From the NCBI GenBank assembly GCA_029641185.1, contig JAPWGK010000001.1:1562501-1626500 (forward strand): a DNA stretch of 64,000 nucleotides. The letters are read 5' to 3'. Source of the stretch: Pseudofabraea citricarpa (taxonomy: Eukaryota > Ascomycota > Leotiomycetes > Helotiales > Dermateaceae). Position numbers and translations under genes: made by a program. Position 1 is the first letter of the stretch; each line of letters begins with the position of its first letter. Shown one piece after another: positions 11,864-23,373 of the stretch. The notes beneath the pieces were generated by a model. It was not told where the DNA came from and ran no database searches. It saw nothing but the letters and a program-made list of their open reading frames with translations.

Positions 11864-12748
11864 TTACCTTTCCCTCCCTATCCTCTTAGCCAGTTTCTCC
11901 GAGCTCCCACCCTCGACCCTCTTCTTAAACTCATTCCAGCTCTGCTCTCTGCTCCCCCAGTCCCTCATCTGCGCCAGCATCCAACCCCAGCTCTGGTCCT
12001 CTCGAACCAGCACCTCGCGCCCCTCTCTCCTCAACCTCGCCTGCCGTGCAGCCTCCTCGCCCACGAGCTCCGGATCCTCCAGCGGCCGCACCCTCTCCCT
12101 CCTCCCCTGCGCTGCTGACACGGACATGCCCAACCCGCTTCTGAGAGGCTGCCCTCGCTCTTGCTCTTGCTCTGGGCCCTGCTCCCTCCCTTGCGATTGC
12201 GATTGCGATAGCGATAGCCGCCGCGACGCAACTGACTGATACTGCCGCGTCTGCATCGACGTCGTGTCCCGCGGCACACTGCAGTAATCACTCAGCGTGA
12301 GTGCCCGTCGTCGTCGTCGCGGCGCCGGCGCCCGCGGTGCTGTCGCATAGTTGGCTGTCGACGGGCTCAGCAGCGGTCCTGCGTTGCCAGACGCTGACGG
12401 TACGGCTGAGCGTGAGACTGGCTGGAGCGTCTCGTAGATGGGAAGCTCGGGCGGCGTCACTATCGAGCGGTATGTAGGTGTGTTTCTGTTTGTGCTTGTC
12501 TCTGTCTCCGTGTCTATCTCTGTGTCTATCTCTGTCTCTATGCCTGTGTCTGTGTCTGTTATCAAGGCTCGGAAGTTACATGTGCATGTTGGTGTTGGTG
12601 TTGGTGTCGGTGTTGGTACGATGAGGGACGTGTAGCTTGGTGCTGCGGACCGGATCGACATGTTGTCGACGTTTCTCGTCCCTGAGCTGGTGCGAGTGGG
12701 AGTGGGTGTGGGTGTGGGTGTGGGTGTGTAGGCTGGTGGGGGATCCAT
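11864..12748 (-). CDS. Fungal protein of unknown function with TP/TE low-complexity repeats
   Basis: Single exon, 294 aa, from ATG 12748. The N-terminus has a PPAY motif and two alternating Thr-Pro runs (about residues 9-18 and 45-53). A D/T/E run follows (about 65-85), encoded by a CTGTGTCTATCT-like microsatellite. The middle is Ser/Gln/Arg-rich and contains RRRRRALTLSDYC. The last 85 residues look like the conserved part: DPELVGEEAARQAR, a charged helix, then WGWMLAQMRDWGSREQSW and FKKRVEG. I recognise this W-x-W-M-x-x-Q-M-x-D-W...W-x-x-F-x-x-x-V arrangement from many unannotated filamentous-fungal proteins, but know no function. No signal peptide or membrane segment is seen. PPAY could bind a WW-domain protein such as a Nedd4-type ligase or its adaptor; that is conjecture. 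Confidence 0.7.
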   Translation of the reverse strand: MDPPPAYTPTPTPTPTPTRTSSGTRNVDNMSIRSAAPSYTSLIVPTPTPTPTPTCTCNFRALITDTDTGIETEIDTEIDTETETSTNRNTPTYRSIVTPPELPIYETLQPVSRSAVPSASGNAGPLLSPSTANYATAPRAPAPRRRRRALTLSDYCSVPRDTTSMQTRQYQSVASRRLSLSQSQSQGREQGPEQEQERGQPLRSGLGMSVSAAQGRRERVRPLEDPELVGEEAARQARLRREGREVLVREDQSWGWMLAQMRDWGSREQSWNEFKKRVEGGSSEKLAKRIGRER

Positions 12749-15700
12749 CGTACGGTGTTTGGGGGTTGAGGTTGGGGTTGATTGTGAGTTGAGTTAGGAG
12801 TGAGTGAGTGGTGGTGGTGAGTGAGGAGTGAGAAATGTCTCGAGGTGTTTTTCTTTCTTTCTTGATCTTTTGCTTTGCTTCTTGTCTCCTCTCGAGGTCG
12901 GTTGAATCAGTGAGTGACTGAGTGACTGACTGACTGACTGAAGGAATCAGTAAGTGAATCAGTGAGTGACTGATAAGAGTGCTCCGAGATGTCTGAGTAT
13001 AATGGGTTTGCAATCGATTTAGGTAAAGGAAGAGAGAGAGAGAAAGGCATCCGATGTTATTGATATCAGCTATTTCTTTCTTTCAGATATTGACTCGACC
13101 GAGATCCCCCCTCTCTCTCAATCATATAACGCGAAATGAGACGAGACGGCATGGTATGAGCCATGTGGATCCGTTCTGTAGTTACCCTCTTAGGTATACA
13201 TGTGATAGACGTAGTGCGGGGATCCGGTGCGAGCAGCCATGCCCAGTGGGTTTTTCTTCGCGCAGAGTTGGAAAACAGCCTAGGTCTTCTTTCTCTTCTC
13301 GTTTTGCCTCTTGATGCTGGACGGATGGATGGTCTGGGATGGCTATTGTCTGCGCGAGGGCCTAGATCTTTGGGATTGGATTTGGAAACCAGCAGCTAGT
13401 AGGGTGGACGGTTTTCTTTTGGTACTCTGGTGTTGTTGTCTGTGCAAAGTCAGATTCTCCTTCTGGATTCTGGATTCTGGATTACAAGTACAGGTTTTCC
13501 TCTTTTGGCCACCTTTTTTTTGGGTCTGGTGGTCTGGTACCCATCACTCTTGTGAATGAGGGAGGCGGATGATAGACTTTGGCGGAGGAGTTCATGGTGC
13601 GTATATTAGATTGGAAGCAGATGAGCTAAGCTGGGACAGTAAGGTAGGTATTTACGTGCATAAAATGTAGATGCGTCCAACCATCTCGTCGAGTATAGCA
13701 CGTATTAGTTTGACTATTTGAGGTAGATAAGTTGCTTGAGGGTTGGGGTATTCAATAGTTGAACTTCTATAATGGTAGTGTTGTTGGCGGCGGAGATATT
13801 TTCACGGGTGGCAGAGTTGGTCTTTAGGACCGGGAAGTTATAAGGATCAGAAATGGCCAAACAGTGCGCAACTTAGAAACAGCTGGATGATCAATTCAGA
13901 GATTGGAATGATGAGGAATTAGTGGCTTTTTTTTGCTTCGAGGTAGCATTGAAGAGGGATAGCTAAACTTATGGAAATAGCCATAAGACAGGAATAAGAG
14001 TTTCGTAGATAGCGTTCTTTCGCAACCCTGAATTCGATCCTTCCACTCTGAAGGCCCTATTTTAACATCATATCGCTACCATGATAGAAATGCCTGTTAG
14101 CAATAGTGTTTTGTAGACTATAAGTAAGACTGCCGTTTTAGTACTTGGTTTAGAAGTCAAGGCCCATGAGTATGGATTAAATAGTGGCGAGGTTTTTTTT
14201 TGGGAAATGTTCCAGGTTATCGAATTTCAAATTTCAAATCCATTATGATCATTTGTAGGAACTGATGATATCCCTGGAAAGAACAAAGATGCAGTGAAAA
14301 AGAAAACTGCGTGAATCTTTCCACATTATCAATTGGAGATAACGAATTTACGTGGTTGCCCTTTCCATCTCATAATATAAGAGGGTGAGTGAGATGATCC
14401 AAATACCGTAATACTGTATCAGAACTCGTCATATTCAACAAACACTTGATTGACATCTATTTATTTGCAACACTTGATCTTTTCTCACTCACTACGTACC
14501 CTATAACTTGGGTGTTGCATATTAGACCATCCTCAAAATCAAGCATCGTGTAAATCTTCTTTCGGGCATCAGAATTCCTGAGCCATTTCTGAGGCCGCTA
14601 ATCGCAATCCTGTGGAGCGTGACAGCATCTATAGAAGTACAAGTATCGGATTTTTCGCCGTCTTCTAATCAATGGTCAATCCTGAACTAATTTTTTGGTT
14701 GCTTCCTGGAGCAAGTTCATCATAAACCGTATACAAAATACAATCAGTAAAAACCTTCCAGTTGTGATATAATGTTCTTGATCACTACTCTAAGACTGGT
14801 TATAATTCTGAGTTGAATGCTTGATTATGCAGTGAAGTGTTCTACTTTGCAAGTATACAGGTTTTGACATGTGTAGATGATTTTCTAGACAGTACGCGTT
14901 ATTGCCTCACATATTCTACGATGTGCTATGGCCATGGAACTATCACCATTAGTACTTCTGTCGATTAAAGCATTATGTATATGCTACGCTTGAATATTTA
15001 TGACAGCCCCCGGCTTGCCATCAAACTGCATAAGCTTTGCAAAATCATGCCGAACCGTTCGAGCGATCAGAATTCAGACCATCAAGCTTATTTAAAATGT
15101 CGGCTGGGTTCCGGTTCGTCGATCTCTGAATCGCTGCAATGACCTCACTATCATGCTAGCTCGCATCGGGTATCAGAGACACACACCGGATGGTTTTGTT
15201 TCAGACCTACCAAAAAGCCCAAAAATGATTGGCTTCCCAACATGAGACGATCAATACCGGTTGCGACACCCTAACCACCCACACAAAAACCCACGCTGTC
15301 GCTTGACAGGACGATGCTTATTCGCCGTCGCAACATCTCGACAGGTCAGGATTGAGTTGTGTAATGTAGCAACTGAGACACCGAGATCAGACTGCATAGC
15401 AAACGTAGACGGCTCGCAAAATTTGTGAGTCTCCGAACCTGAGAGATCGGAGTATTTGCTGTGGTTGTGATCTGGCGTACCTTGATTCTAGCCAGTAAGA
15501 TGTTGCCGTCGCAAGAGAAGTTAAGCGATCGCAGTTATGCCACTTGATATGCGTAGCTGATGCGAAAGTCGTCTTATGTTCTGACTGGAGATTCGATAGT
15601 TCCATTATATTGCAATGCCTTCAGTGAAACTCCGTGGTTTGCTTCGAAAACTCCTGTCAAAAAGCAGGGCACCTTGTGAAGAAAGGGGGTCGAGGAACGG

Positions 15701-15877
15701 GGGGATAATTGCGCCGCAAATATAACTCGATTTTGAGTTGGGAATGGCCCTGAGATAAGTAGTCAGAAGCTCGCATATTCTTCCAAGTCTTGCGAGCTTA
15801 CTCTTCAATTTTTCAATCTGGTCCCGTTCTACACAATAAACTCTCCATTTCCTCGGTACGAGGTAAAATCTCTGGCG
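12749..15877. other. Intergenic region, no gene recognised
   Basis: The first 300 bp are GAGT-rich leader sequence of the 294-aa gene, with TGACTGAC runs near 12910-12970. From about 13.6 kb the sequence is AT-leaning and stop-rich in all frames. Short frames at 13054-13559 and 15387-15808 lack domains and start contexts. The last 100 bp are probably the promoter of the cupredoxin gene. Confidence 0.5.
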
Positions 15878-16577
15878 ATGCGCTACTATTTCATCAGTCT
15901 TTTCCCATTCTGTGCTGCTACCATTTCGGAACGTATTCGGATTGATGTTGGTTCAAACGGAGCGCCAGCACTAACATACACCCCCGACACAGTAACAGCA
16001 AAAGCCGGAGATGTTATTGACTTCCACTTCATCGATGAAAATGTTGTATCAAGTGTTCTAAAAGGGGTTGTGGACCAACCTTGTATGCCTTCAACCGACG
16101 CTGGATTCTTCAATTCGGCACCTATTCTGGGAGATCCAACAGGGGTACGAATCACCTACCTGTATCTCACCGATCTCAACTAAAACTAAAGCAGAGCAAT
16201 GTCTTTTCCGTCAATGTAACGAGCGACGAACAAATGATTTTATACTGTGGGGTAGCAGCACACTGTAAAGCAGGCATGGTCGCTATCGTCAATCCAGAAA
16301 AAAGAACCACGTTGAAGGATTATGCTGAGGCTGCAAAACTCGTCAAGATGTCGGTCGCTCCGCCGACAATGTCTGGAGGAATATTCACACCCGGAATAGC
16401 AGGTGGACCTGTTGGTGGCCCGCCGCCAGGTGCAGGTGCTGCACCTCCGATGTCTCCTAGTGCTTCAGTAGCGAGTAAGTTCCTACTTCAAAGCTTTCGA
16501 TTGTTACTTACACAATCTTACCAGCATTACCCGCTACAACTCTGACCACCGCAATAACCAAGAGAACGAGCTCTTAA
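15878..16577 (+). CDS. Secreted cupredoxin-like protein with a reduced copper site
   Basis: Three exons, 15878-16144, 16192-16474 and 16525-16577, give 200 aa. The first intron's acceptor is an AAGCAG pair, so exon 2 may also start at 16195. A short signal peptide (about residues 1-17) precedes a domain typical of fungal extracellular serine-rich cupredoxins: a VGSNGAPALTYTPDTVTAKAGDVIDFHF strand set, C69 in VDQPC, then YCGVAAHCKAGM supplying C108, H113, C114 and M118, then a GMVAIVNP strand. Family members normally carry a His (N-H-S/T-V) before the first Cys; here that position reads NVVSSV. A Pro/Gly/Ala-rich linker (about 145-180) leads to a short Thr/Ser tail with no GPI signal, so a soluble secreted protein is likely. 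Function is unknown; relatives are surface or effector-like proteins. Confidence 0.72.
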
Positions 16578-18209
16578 CGAAATGTTTCTTAATAATCATC
16601 CCCCGAAGCAAGTACTTGTCATTTCGTGTATTTTTGCGCAAAGTTTTGGGTTTTAGTGTTGGAATTTGGTGTTGGAGGTTGGTGTTTGCGAGCACAGATG
16701 GGTCAGCCCAGGTGACTAAATGTATTAATTTGAGACTGGGTTTTTTACGATTATCTAAATTTATTACCAAGGCAGTTCCATGATCGAATTGCAATGTCTT
16801 TCTGCGGTCAATCTGGTGTAACCACAAACAAGCGAGCGATTGGATTGGCTCGCTTAGTAAATAGGGGCATATTCTAAACTCGACCGATTACTTCAAACCC
16901 TTTCTACTGTTGAGTGAAGCACCTCAATGAGAGTTGAAACGCAAAAACGTGCTTACTACAAGCTGTGTGATTGGTACAAGTCAATGATGTCATGCTTACT
17001 ATGATGCGGGGCTCACAGCCTTGCATATTTAGTATTGCATTCTTCCGTCACAATTTTCTCGCCAACACAACTCCTTCCATTCTACACATTCGTTCCTGTC
17101 GTCGAAGTAATCTCGTATGATATCCTCTCAGCGCGCATTTTGTTATTGAGAACGCCTGCTAGATGTGTCTTAGTGACTCACCAAGGCGGTTCGCCCAGCT
17201 GGTGGACTGAGTTGAGTTAGGCAAAACAAGGCAACAGGCAGCCTCGGTGAGCAAGATCAGCTAGCCGGTCTGCTCTGCACTTTAAATGGTTTCTTTACGG
17301 AGTGAGACGGTCCATCTGAAAAAGTCGGTGAAGAAAACTCTGCACTCAGTAGTGTATGATGTTGTTAGTTCAAGAAGGCAGAAAGGCAGTGCTTTGATAC
17401 CTTTGTGAGCATCAACGTGGTAAAATCGCAGGCGACGTATAGCCAGTGAGGGATTTGAAAAGGAAGACGGAGGTTATCCTGGGGCTGCGGTTTAACCAAG
17501 GCGCAGCACGGCAGTCTTGAAGGCGGAATATGTTACGTATATCAGTCCCTGTGAGCTTACACGCTCAAGTGTACCCGACTTGTGCGATATCACCGCGGCT
17601 TGTATGTGGCAAATGTTTGAGCTTTCTGATTCTGAAAGTGCCGTGCGAGGGTATTATAATAAGGAGGCTGTGGTGCCTTCCAAGGCAATCACTCTCCCTA
17701 TTAAAACCAGCCTCTGGCGTCACAGGCTCAATAAGCTTAAAATGATGCTTATCAAACTGTGGTTTGAACTGGTAATCAGGATATTAGTCTTTTTTCTGTC
17801 TCTCGGAGCAGATTTCTGCAATATTCTGCCTTGTTACTGTTACGGATTATGGCAGAGTTGTAGCACAGAGTGGTGCTTAGCCCGGCTCGACCTAATATTG
17901 TCACTTTAACGAGTTCAGATTTTTGCTAGAAATCTAGCATTCATGCTTGACAGAAGCGTGGATAAAGATAGAGAAAGGATTCAATTTGAACTGCGAGTTT
18001 CTCCTGGGTATATAGATGCTGCGCCTTGTCCTTAGACACCGTTACTATCCAATATCCAATAACCGTCCCAAAATCGAAAATATCTCCCAATGACCGGCAA
18101 ACTAATCAAGTTCAAGTATCAGAATCTCCGAACTGACGGGCGCTCGTTGTATAGATCTGAATTTCGTGATAAGTAAACTACCAAATGCCCATGATAGGTA
18201 GTTACTTAC
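16578..18209. other. Intergenic region, no gene recognised
   Basis: Frames at 16534-16827 (minus) and 17517-17909 (plus) have no recognisable features. Two short direct repeats of SspI-like AATATTC character occur, but nothing I can assign. Confidence 0.45.
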
Positions 18210-18443
18210 CTAGAGGGCAGTTCTTCTCTTGTGTTCTTCCAATGTGCAACCTGAGCAGCGTGTATGGCGACAGCTGAACTCAGTACAATCGAGAGTGTAA
18301 TCTGTACTGTATGGGCCCTGAAGACAGTGGCAACAGAACCACACCCAGAAGTATTCGAATTTTGGTGTCTCTTTGCTGCTTTTGGAGTGATGGTGGTGGC
18401 CGTGTGAGCTTGAGCTCTTGCTGTGATGTCCGTCTTTGCCCAT
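18210..18443 (-). CDS. Small Cys/His-rich zinc-finger-like protein, paralog A
   Basis: Single coding exon, 77 aa, from ATG 18443. A His/Ser/Lys-rich N-terminus (about residues 5-25, with HHHH) leads into FWVWFCCHC, a spacer, CTEFSCRHTRCSGC and a charged tail LEEHKRR. The pattern W-x-C-C-x-C - x(n) - C-x3-C-x-H-x-R-C-x2-C is shared with four other proteins in this window (B at 19808, C at 21549, D at 23374, E at 29996). Six to eight Cys/His in this spacing suggest a compact zinc-binding fold. There is no signal peptide or membrane segment, and the basic tail would fit a nuclear or nucleic-acid role; both are inference. The stop codon is followed at once by GTAAGT, so an intron probably starts directly after the stop. 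I recognise the pattern from other filamentous ascomycetes but know no function. Confidence 0.7.
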   Translation of the reverse strand: MGKDGHHSKSSSSHGHHHHSKSSKETPKFEYFWVWFCCHCLQGPYSTDYTLDCTEFSCRHTRCSGCTLEEHKRRTAL

Positions 18444-19807
18444 GTTGAGAGAGGTAAGAGGTGAGTCGAGATGAACAAAATTGGAGTTTGCTATGTTGGA
18501 GAATTCAATTGCTAATTGAAGAGTGTATTGCAGAGTAGGAAAAGGAGCGGAGGAAGTGGCAATTTATCTACTTCTCTCACGATAGCTTCAGGGCGACGCT
18601 TAAAGTATACTCAGCCATCGACTACACTGCCGCCCGGACAGCCCATGTCAGGCGAAAAGAAACTCCCATGAAATAATGCCCTTTTCGTGCCACTACAAAG
18701 AAGGGCAAACCACAGATTTCTGATGTCAGAAGCTCCTTATCCAATACAGATAACATTTCTCTCGGCTCGGGTGGCGCAGGTTCAGCTCGGTACACGTTCC
18801 GGTGTGTAGTTCAACCATATGATACGCCTGGAAGAAAAGGCAGAATATCTAGGGCTTCGTTGTGTTCGGTGAAAAGATAAATCACTGGACCAGAATTGTT
18901 CTTCGTGCCTTCTATGCCTTCCATGTGTGCTTTTCTATATTGCCCAAACAGGGCTTAGACCAGGGGCGACAAGGGCGTTGCAGTGCTACCCTCGAAGCCG
19001 TCGCCGTTTGAAGCCACGGCTTATGCAAGACATCGACGGCTCGTGACGATGGGGCGCAGAATAAGTTGAGACGAACTCTGCTGGCACCATTCGAGATTAT
19101 CATGTTCCTGGAATGATACATGGTCTACGCCCTTCACAATCCACTCGCCGGCACGCATGAACCGGTACTTCAGAATAGCTCTATACCGAGAACGACACGG
19201 ACAACCCCGAAAATAAAGGTCAAGAATGGCTTCGTGTGGGAGTAAGAAGAGTCATAGCTTAAAAATCAAGATAATGGAACGTCACGAGATATGTTAAATG
19301 CAAATGATTGAGGAGGCGTATGCATGGACTTTTGGAGATGAGTGACGAGATTTCACCGCTCAAGTATAGAGAGACGTCAATATCATAGGTTCCAATGTTG
19401 AAAAGTACGTAACAAGAAGTCCATATCTCGATAGTACAGTGTTAGATCAAATATTCTGGCGGCTGATGTTTTGCGAAAGTAAAGAAAAGGAGAGATAGCA
19501 GATAATTCTAGGTTGATTTGATGATAGAAAAAAATCCAATTCGCCGCGTTGTCCATAATCCTAAAACAAATGCAAGAACAAAACAAAAAATAGAAATGAG
19601 TCTAATCTGCAAAGCCGTATCCCAACACCCTCTCGCCAGTAAATTCCAAATTGCGTTAATGTTACAGCTATATAGAAGCGATCCCAACAACACGAACGCC
19701 GAAGTCCAATTTCCATCCATCCTTGCACAACATAAAGGACTCAAGAAGGTTTCCGCAAAAGAATGATTCGCAAAGAATATGTTGAAAGCAAAGAAGCTTG
19801 CAAGTTT
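18444..19807. other. Spacer between paralogs A and B
   Basis: Holds the promoter of A, with AGGGCG/AAGGGC elements at about 18590 and 18701, and the 3' side of B. No other gene is seen. Confidence 0.5.
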
Positions 19808-20090
19808 TCAACGCCTGAAAATTATCAGTCACTAAGATACAAGGAATAATAAAGATATAGAATATCACTGACTTGGATCGGTGCGAGCTTTTTGAGCCCT
19901 TGGACTTGGAGTCCTTGTGGTCTCTGGTTTCTTTATGCACCACCTGAGGAAAGACCTCCTCTGTTACGCAATACGTACAGCGAGTATGCATACAATTGAA
20001 ATTGGGACATTGCTCGATTCGCACCGTCATGCCACCCTCGCTGCAGTTATGGCAGTACCATACCCAATTACTCTTATTGACAGGCGACAT
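19808..20090 (-). CDS. Small Cys/His-rich zinc-finger-like protein, paralog B (domain order reversed)
   Basis: Two exons, 20090-19873 and 19814-19808, give 74 aa. The 57-nt intron starts GTCAGT, ends TTTTCAG and leaves only the last residue and the stop in exon 2 (AA|G CGT TGA). The Cys module sits at the N-terminus: NWVWYCHNCSEGG, then CPNFNCMHTRCTYC, so the second Cys of CCxC is His. The Lys/Ser/His/Asp-rich segment (about residues 52-74, ending SSHRSK) follows it, whereas in A, C and D it precedes the Cys module. The sequence upstream of ATG 20090 has no in-frame basic stretch, so the reversed order does not come from a wrong start. Without splicing the frame runs on to 19668 with a hydrophobic tail, which I judge to be intron and 3' sequence. 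Confidence 0.68.
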
Positions 20091-21548
20091 TATAAAGTAC
20101 TGGTAGGAGAGGTAGTGGATATATGTTTACCGATTATTTTGGTGAGAACTGTGGAGAATAAGTGAATAAAGGAATCAGGAAAATTGCCTGATCAAACTGA
20201 TTAAACAAAAATGAGTGCGGCAATCCTCTCACATATAGACCAACGGCATGAAGGGCGAGAGGCCTTCAACAAATGACGAAAAAGACGGAAAATGCCTCAG
20301 TAAGAAGCCTTGAGGGCATCGCCACCCACCAAACCAGCTAAGCTGGGAGAGAAGGGTGGATCAGGGCGAGAAGGGCGAACAAGGCAAAGATCTCACACCG
20401 GAAGTAGCGTCACGATCCGGAGAACAGAGGCCTCAACTTACACACCACGAAGGGAATTACGAGGCCTCTCATTTAGCTCAAAGCTAATAATTTGGTCGAG
20501 TGACTCGGGTAGGCCTCCCAACTGCTCCTCGGTTTTGTGATGATCGATCAGGTAATACATGATAAGCGAGCCGGCCGGGCGATGGGCTCCGGGCTGTGCT
20601 CAGAAGTACAGACTCATCCGAACTTGATTAAGAGTAAAGGAAAACCCGAAATGATTCATACTCTAGCATGTAATAGATTAGAATTCGGTGTGGGTAAAAA
20701 AATGAGGCGACCCTTGTCTTGGTACCTCTCACCGAAGGACCGCCAATCAAGCGAGGGCAGAAAGCTTGCTCGTAAGGCAGCCACTAGTGTAGGAACCCGC
20801 TGCTGATTCGACACCCTCTTCTTTTTTCTGTTGTTTAAACAGCTTGGTCATGAGATCATATCTGTCCCAGCAAAATGCATGGCAGATCATAGTGGTCGTC
20901 ATGTCCACGTGTGCGAACCTGGGTACTTGGGATTATGCAATGCAACCTACCATCTAGCCTTACGAACCACTCGATCGAGAAACTCAATTCTGAGTAAATT
21001 AAAAACACTTGACCTATACTAGACATTATCATGTTATATTGCGATATTTTGAAAACGTTCAATGCAGTATCACATCAATGATTTGCTGCTAGCACCCTCG
21101 TCGCTTACGAAAGTACCAAGCAATAATTGGTTGGAGCTAATTGAGGCCTTGAAAAACGTCAAGAGACAAGTCAAATTAGGCGAATGATTATGAATGGTAG
21201 GTAATAAGCGCTATAAAACAAGAAGGCTAAAGCAAGAATAAAAGGCGACTTTTGAAAGACCGGAAAATCAAACAAGTCAATATGCCGTACCCCGCGTACC
21301 CCGCTTATGATGCACTGCACAAGTATTGAACGTACACCTCGATGCTGACAAAGTATTTAAACGAAAACCCAAATGCATTACCCAAATCATATTGTACAAG
21401 TCTGTATATAAAAAAGCTATCGTAGCTCTTTTCATTCTTAATGTGGCCGCTCTAAGTCACCATCAGCGACTATAGCAAGGAAAGTTTCCATACCCAGCTA
21501 GACCAGAAAGTTTGAGACAAGGCAACGCGAACATACCTTGAAATACGG
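20091..21548. other. Spacer between paralogs B and C
   Basis: Contains the B promoter, with GAAGGGCG at about 20251 and 20371, AATGACGAAAAA at about 20273 and GGGCATCG at about 20313. No other gene is recognised. Confidence 0.5.
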
Positions 21549-21794
21549 TCAACCAGTTATTTCACCTCTTTTGTTGATAACGACTTCTTCGTGATAACAG
21601 TTTCCGCAACGTTGGTGATTGCAATGAAAATCTGTACAATGTGTGGTATTGAGACCCATTCCATCTCGACCGCCACACCTGCAGCAATACCAAACAATGT
21701 AAACTTGGCTAGACCTGCTTGAAGACTTGGTTGAAGACTTGTGGCCCTTGTCTCGCTTAGAATGGTGTTTGGAACTTGACGAGCTGGACGGCAT
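21549..21794 (-). CDS. Small Cys/His-rich zinc-finger-like protein, paralog C
   Basis: Single coding exon, 81 aa, from ATG 21794 (an upstream TTG extends the frame but is not a likely start). A Ser/Lys/His-rich N-terminus (residues 2-29) is followed by YIVWYCCRCGGRDG, then CTDFHCNHQRCGNC and an acidic-to-basic tail EEVVINKRG. The spacing W-x-C-C-x-C ... C-x3-C-x-H-x-R-C-x2-C matches paralogs A and B. Thirteen bases after the stop lies CAAG|GTATGT, a good donor, so a 3'-UTR intron close to the stop is likely, as in A. Function unknown; zinc binding is inferred from the Cys/His pattern. Confidence 0.72.
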   Translation of the reverse strand: MPSSSSSSKHHSKRDKGHKSSTKSSSRSSQVYIVWYCCRCGGRDGMGLNTTHCTDFHCNHQRCGNCYHEEVVINKRGEITG

Positions 21795-23373
21795 TATAGA
21801 TGAATTTTGAATGTAAGCAGATGATATCGAGAGCTTATGTTCTTGCAAGAATTTTGATTGTAGCTTTGCCTATGTAAACCAGGGAAGGACACTTGTGTGA
21901 TTTTAAAGCAGGTAGAAAGAGCTTCAAATAGAAATGTGGGTTCGGTGTGATTGAACCCGCCGCCCAGCGAACAACTGTATAATTGCTACTGTAGGGCACC
22001 ACAATATAATCCCCTTAGACAATCCTAACGGTAAATTTTTTTTTGAAACATCTTTACTGGGAAACAAGAGCAACAGTTGACACAGCTTGGTCCCATCGTG
22101 CCCTGCATGGAATTTCTGAGGCAGTGCTATTTGTTGGGGTTGAAGGGCGACATAATTTCGGGATTAGGCAGACATTGTATCGCGCCCGATTACCCAAGGA
22201 TATATGAATTCTGTAACAGAGGGCGCACAATATAGATTACCAAGAGATTCGGCGAGGGCGGGAACTGTAAGCACCGAGTTGGACTAACAGAGATTAGCTC
22301 TATAAGTATCTGCTCCCCAAATCTATAAACATAACCAACTTGCCTTTGTTATAGGAATAACTCTGGAATGATAAGAATAGTTGCTAATAGTTTGCACAGA
22401 CTTTAGAATAGTTTATTTGCAATATTTTATTTGTAAATAATGGCCATTTAGCTTTAGCGGACCAAGTTAGGCGGATCATAAATTCTCTCATTATTAAAGA
22501 AACCTGGATATACCTTTAACCTAGCGAGGGGGTTGGTACATGAATAACTCAATAAAGAGCCTATCTTAAACCATAAATATCAATCAAATAAAACCATTCG
22601 ATTATAAATAGCTCAATTCAAAATTTCAAACTCATTTAATGATTATATAATGATTGACACTTTATAGTTCGGTCTACTAAGGTCAGTACCACTCGTGGCA
22701 TTGCAACCTAGTTGAGTGGTTGTGTACGGTTTGAATATTACAAACATGGCAATCCCTTTTGGATATGTTATCTTTGAATTCAAGCTAGCGAGGTTGAAAA
22801 CTTCGAGTAATAATAATAATAAAGCTTCAACAGCACACGCAAACATCCCAAAGAGGCGCCAGAGAAACCAAGCACGTTGACCCACACTTTTGAATGAAAT
22901 AGTATGAAGGCCGAAGTAAATGTCTAAACCACAGGAAGCAAGTAGAGGATCCTACTCCTAGTCTCTCCCCCCTCCCTCCCTCCCTCAAAAACAATGAAAG
23001 AAAGACGCAAATAAACTTCAGAAGTACACTGACAAAATGAACTGAAGATTGGAAAAAGGAACCAGAAGACCTAAACAAAGGAATAAAAAGAGACAAGACA
23101 AAAAGCGGCCAAAAAGTCATGATATTGATACAGGGAAAGTAAGAAAGAACATCGGAGGTGGTATTCATAGAAATATTTCTTGTTGATAATGGAATGCGAG
23201 GATGATGTTGAGGGTAGTACGACAAGGAAGGGATGAAGCCGAAGGTATGACGAGGTGAGTCTGAGATTTGTGTAGCGGTGATAGTGCAAGTACCGAACTG
23301 GTCGGCAATTGCTGAGAGCTGTTAGCTTTGTACATTGATTTCAGTAAAGTCAAATTCACCAAAATTGCGAAGT
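21795..23373. other. Spacer between paralogs C and D
   Basis: AT-rich in the middle (22.3-22.7 kb). GAAGGGCG occurs at about 22141, upstream of C. A CCCTCCCTCCCTCCCTC tract lies at about 22969-22985. Frames at 22643-23225 on the minus strand are stop-bounded noise without domains. Confidence 0.5.
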
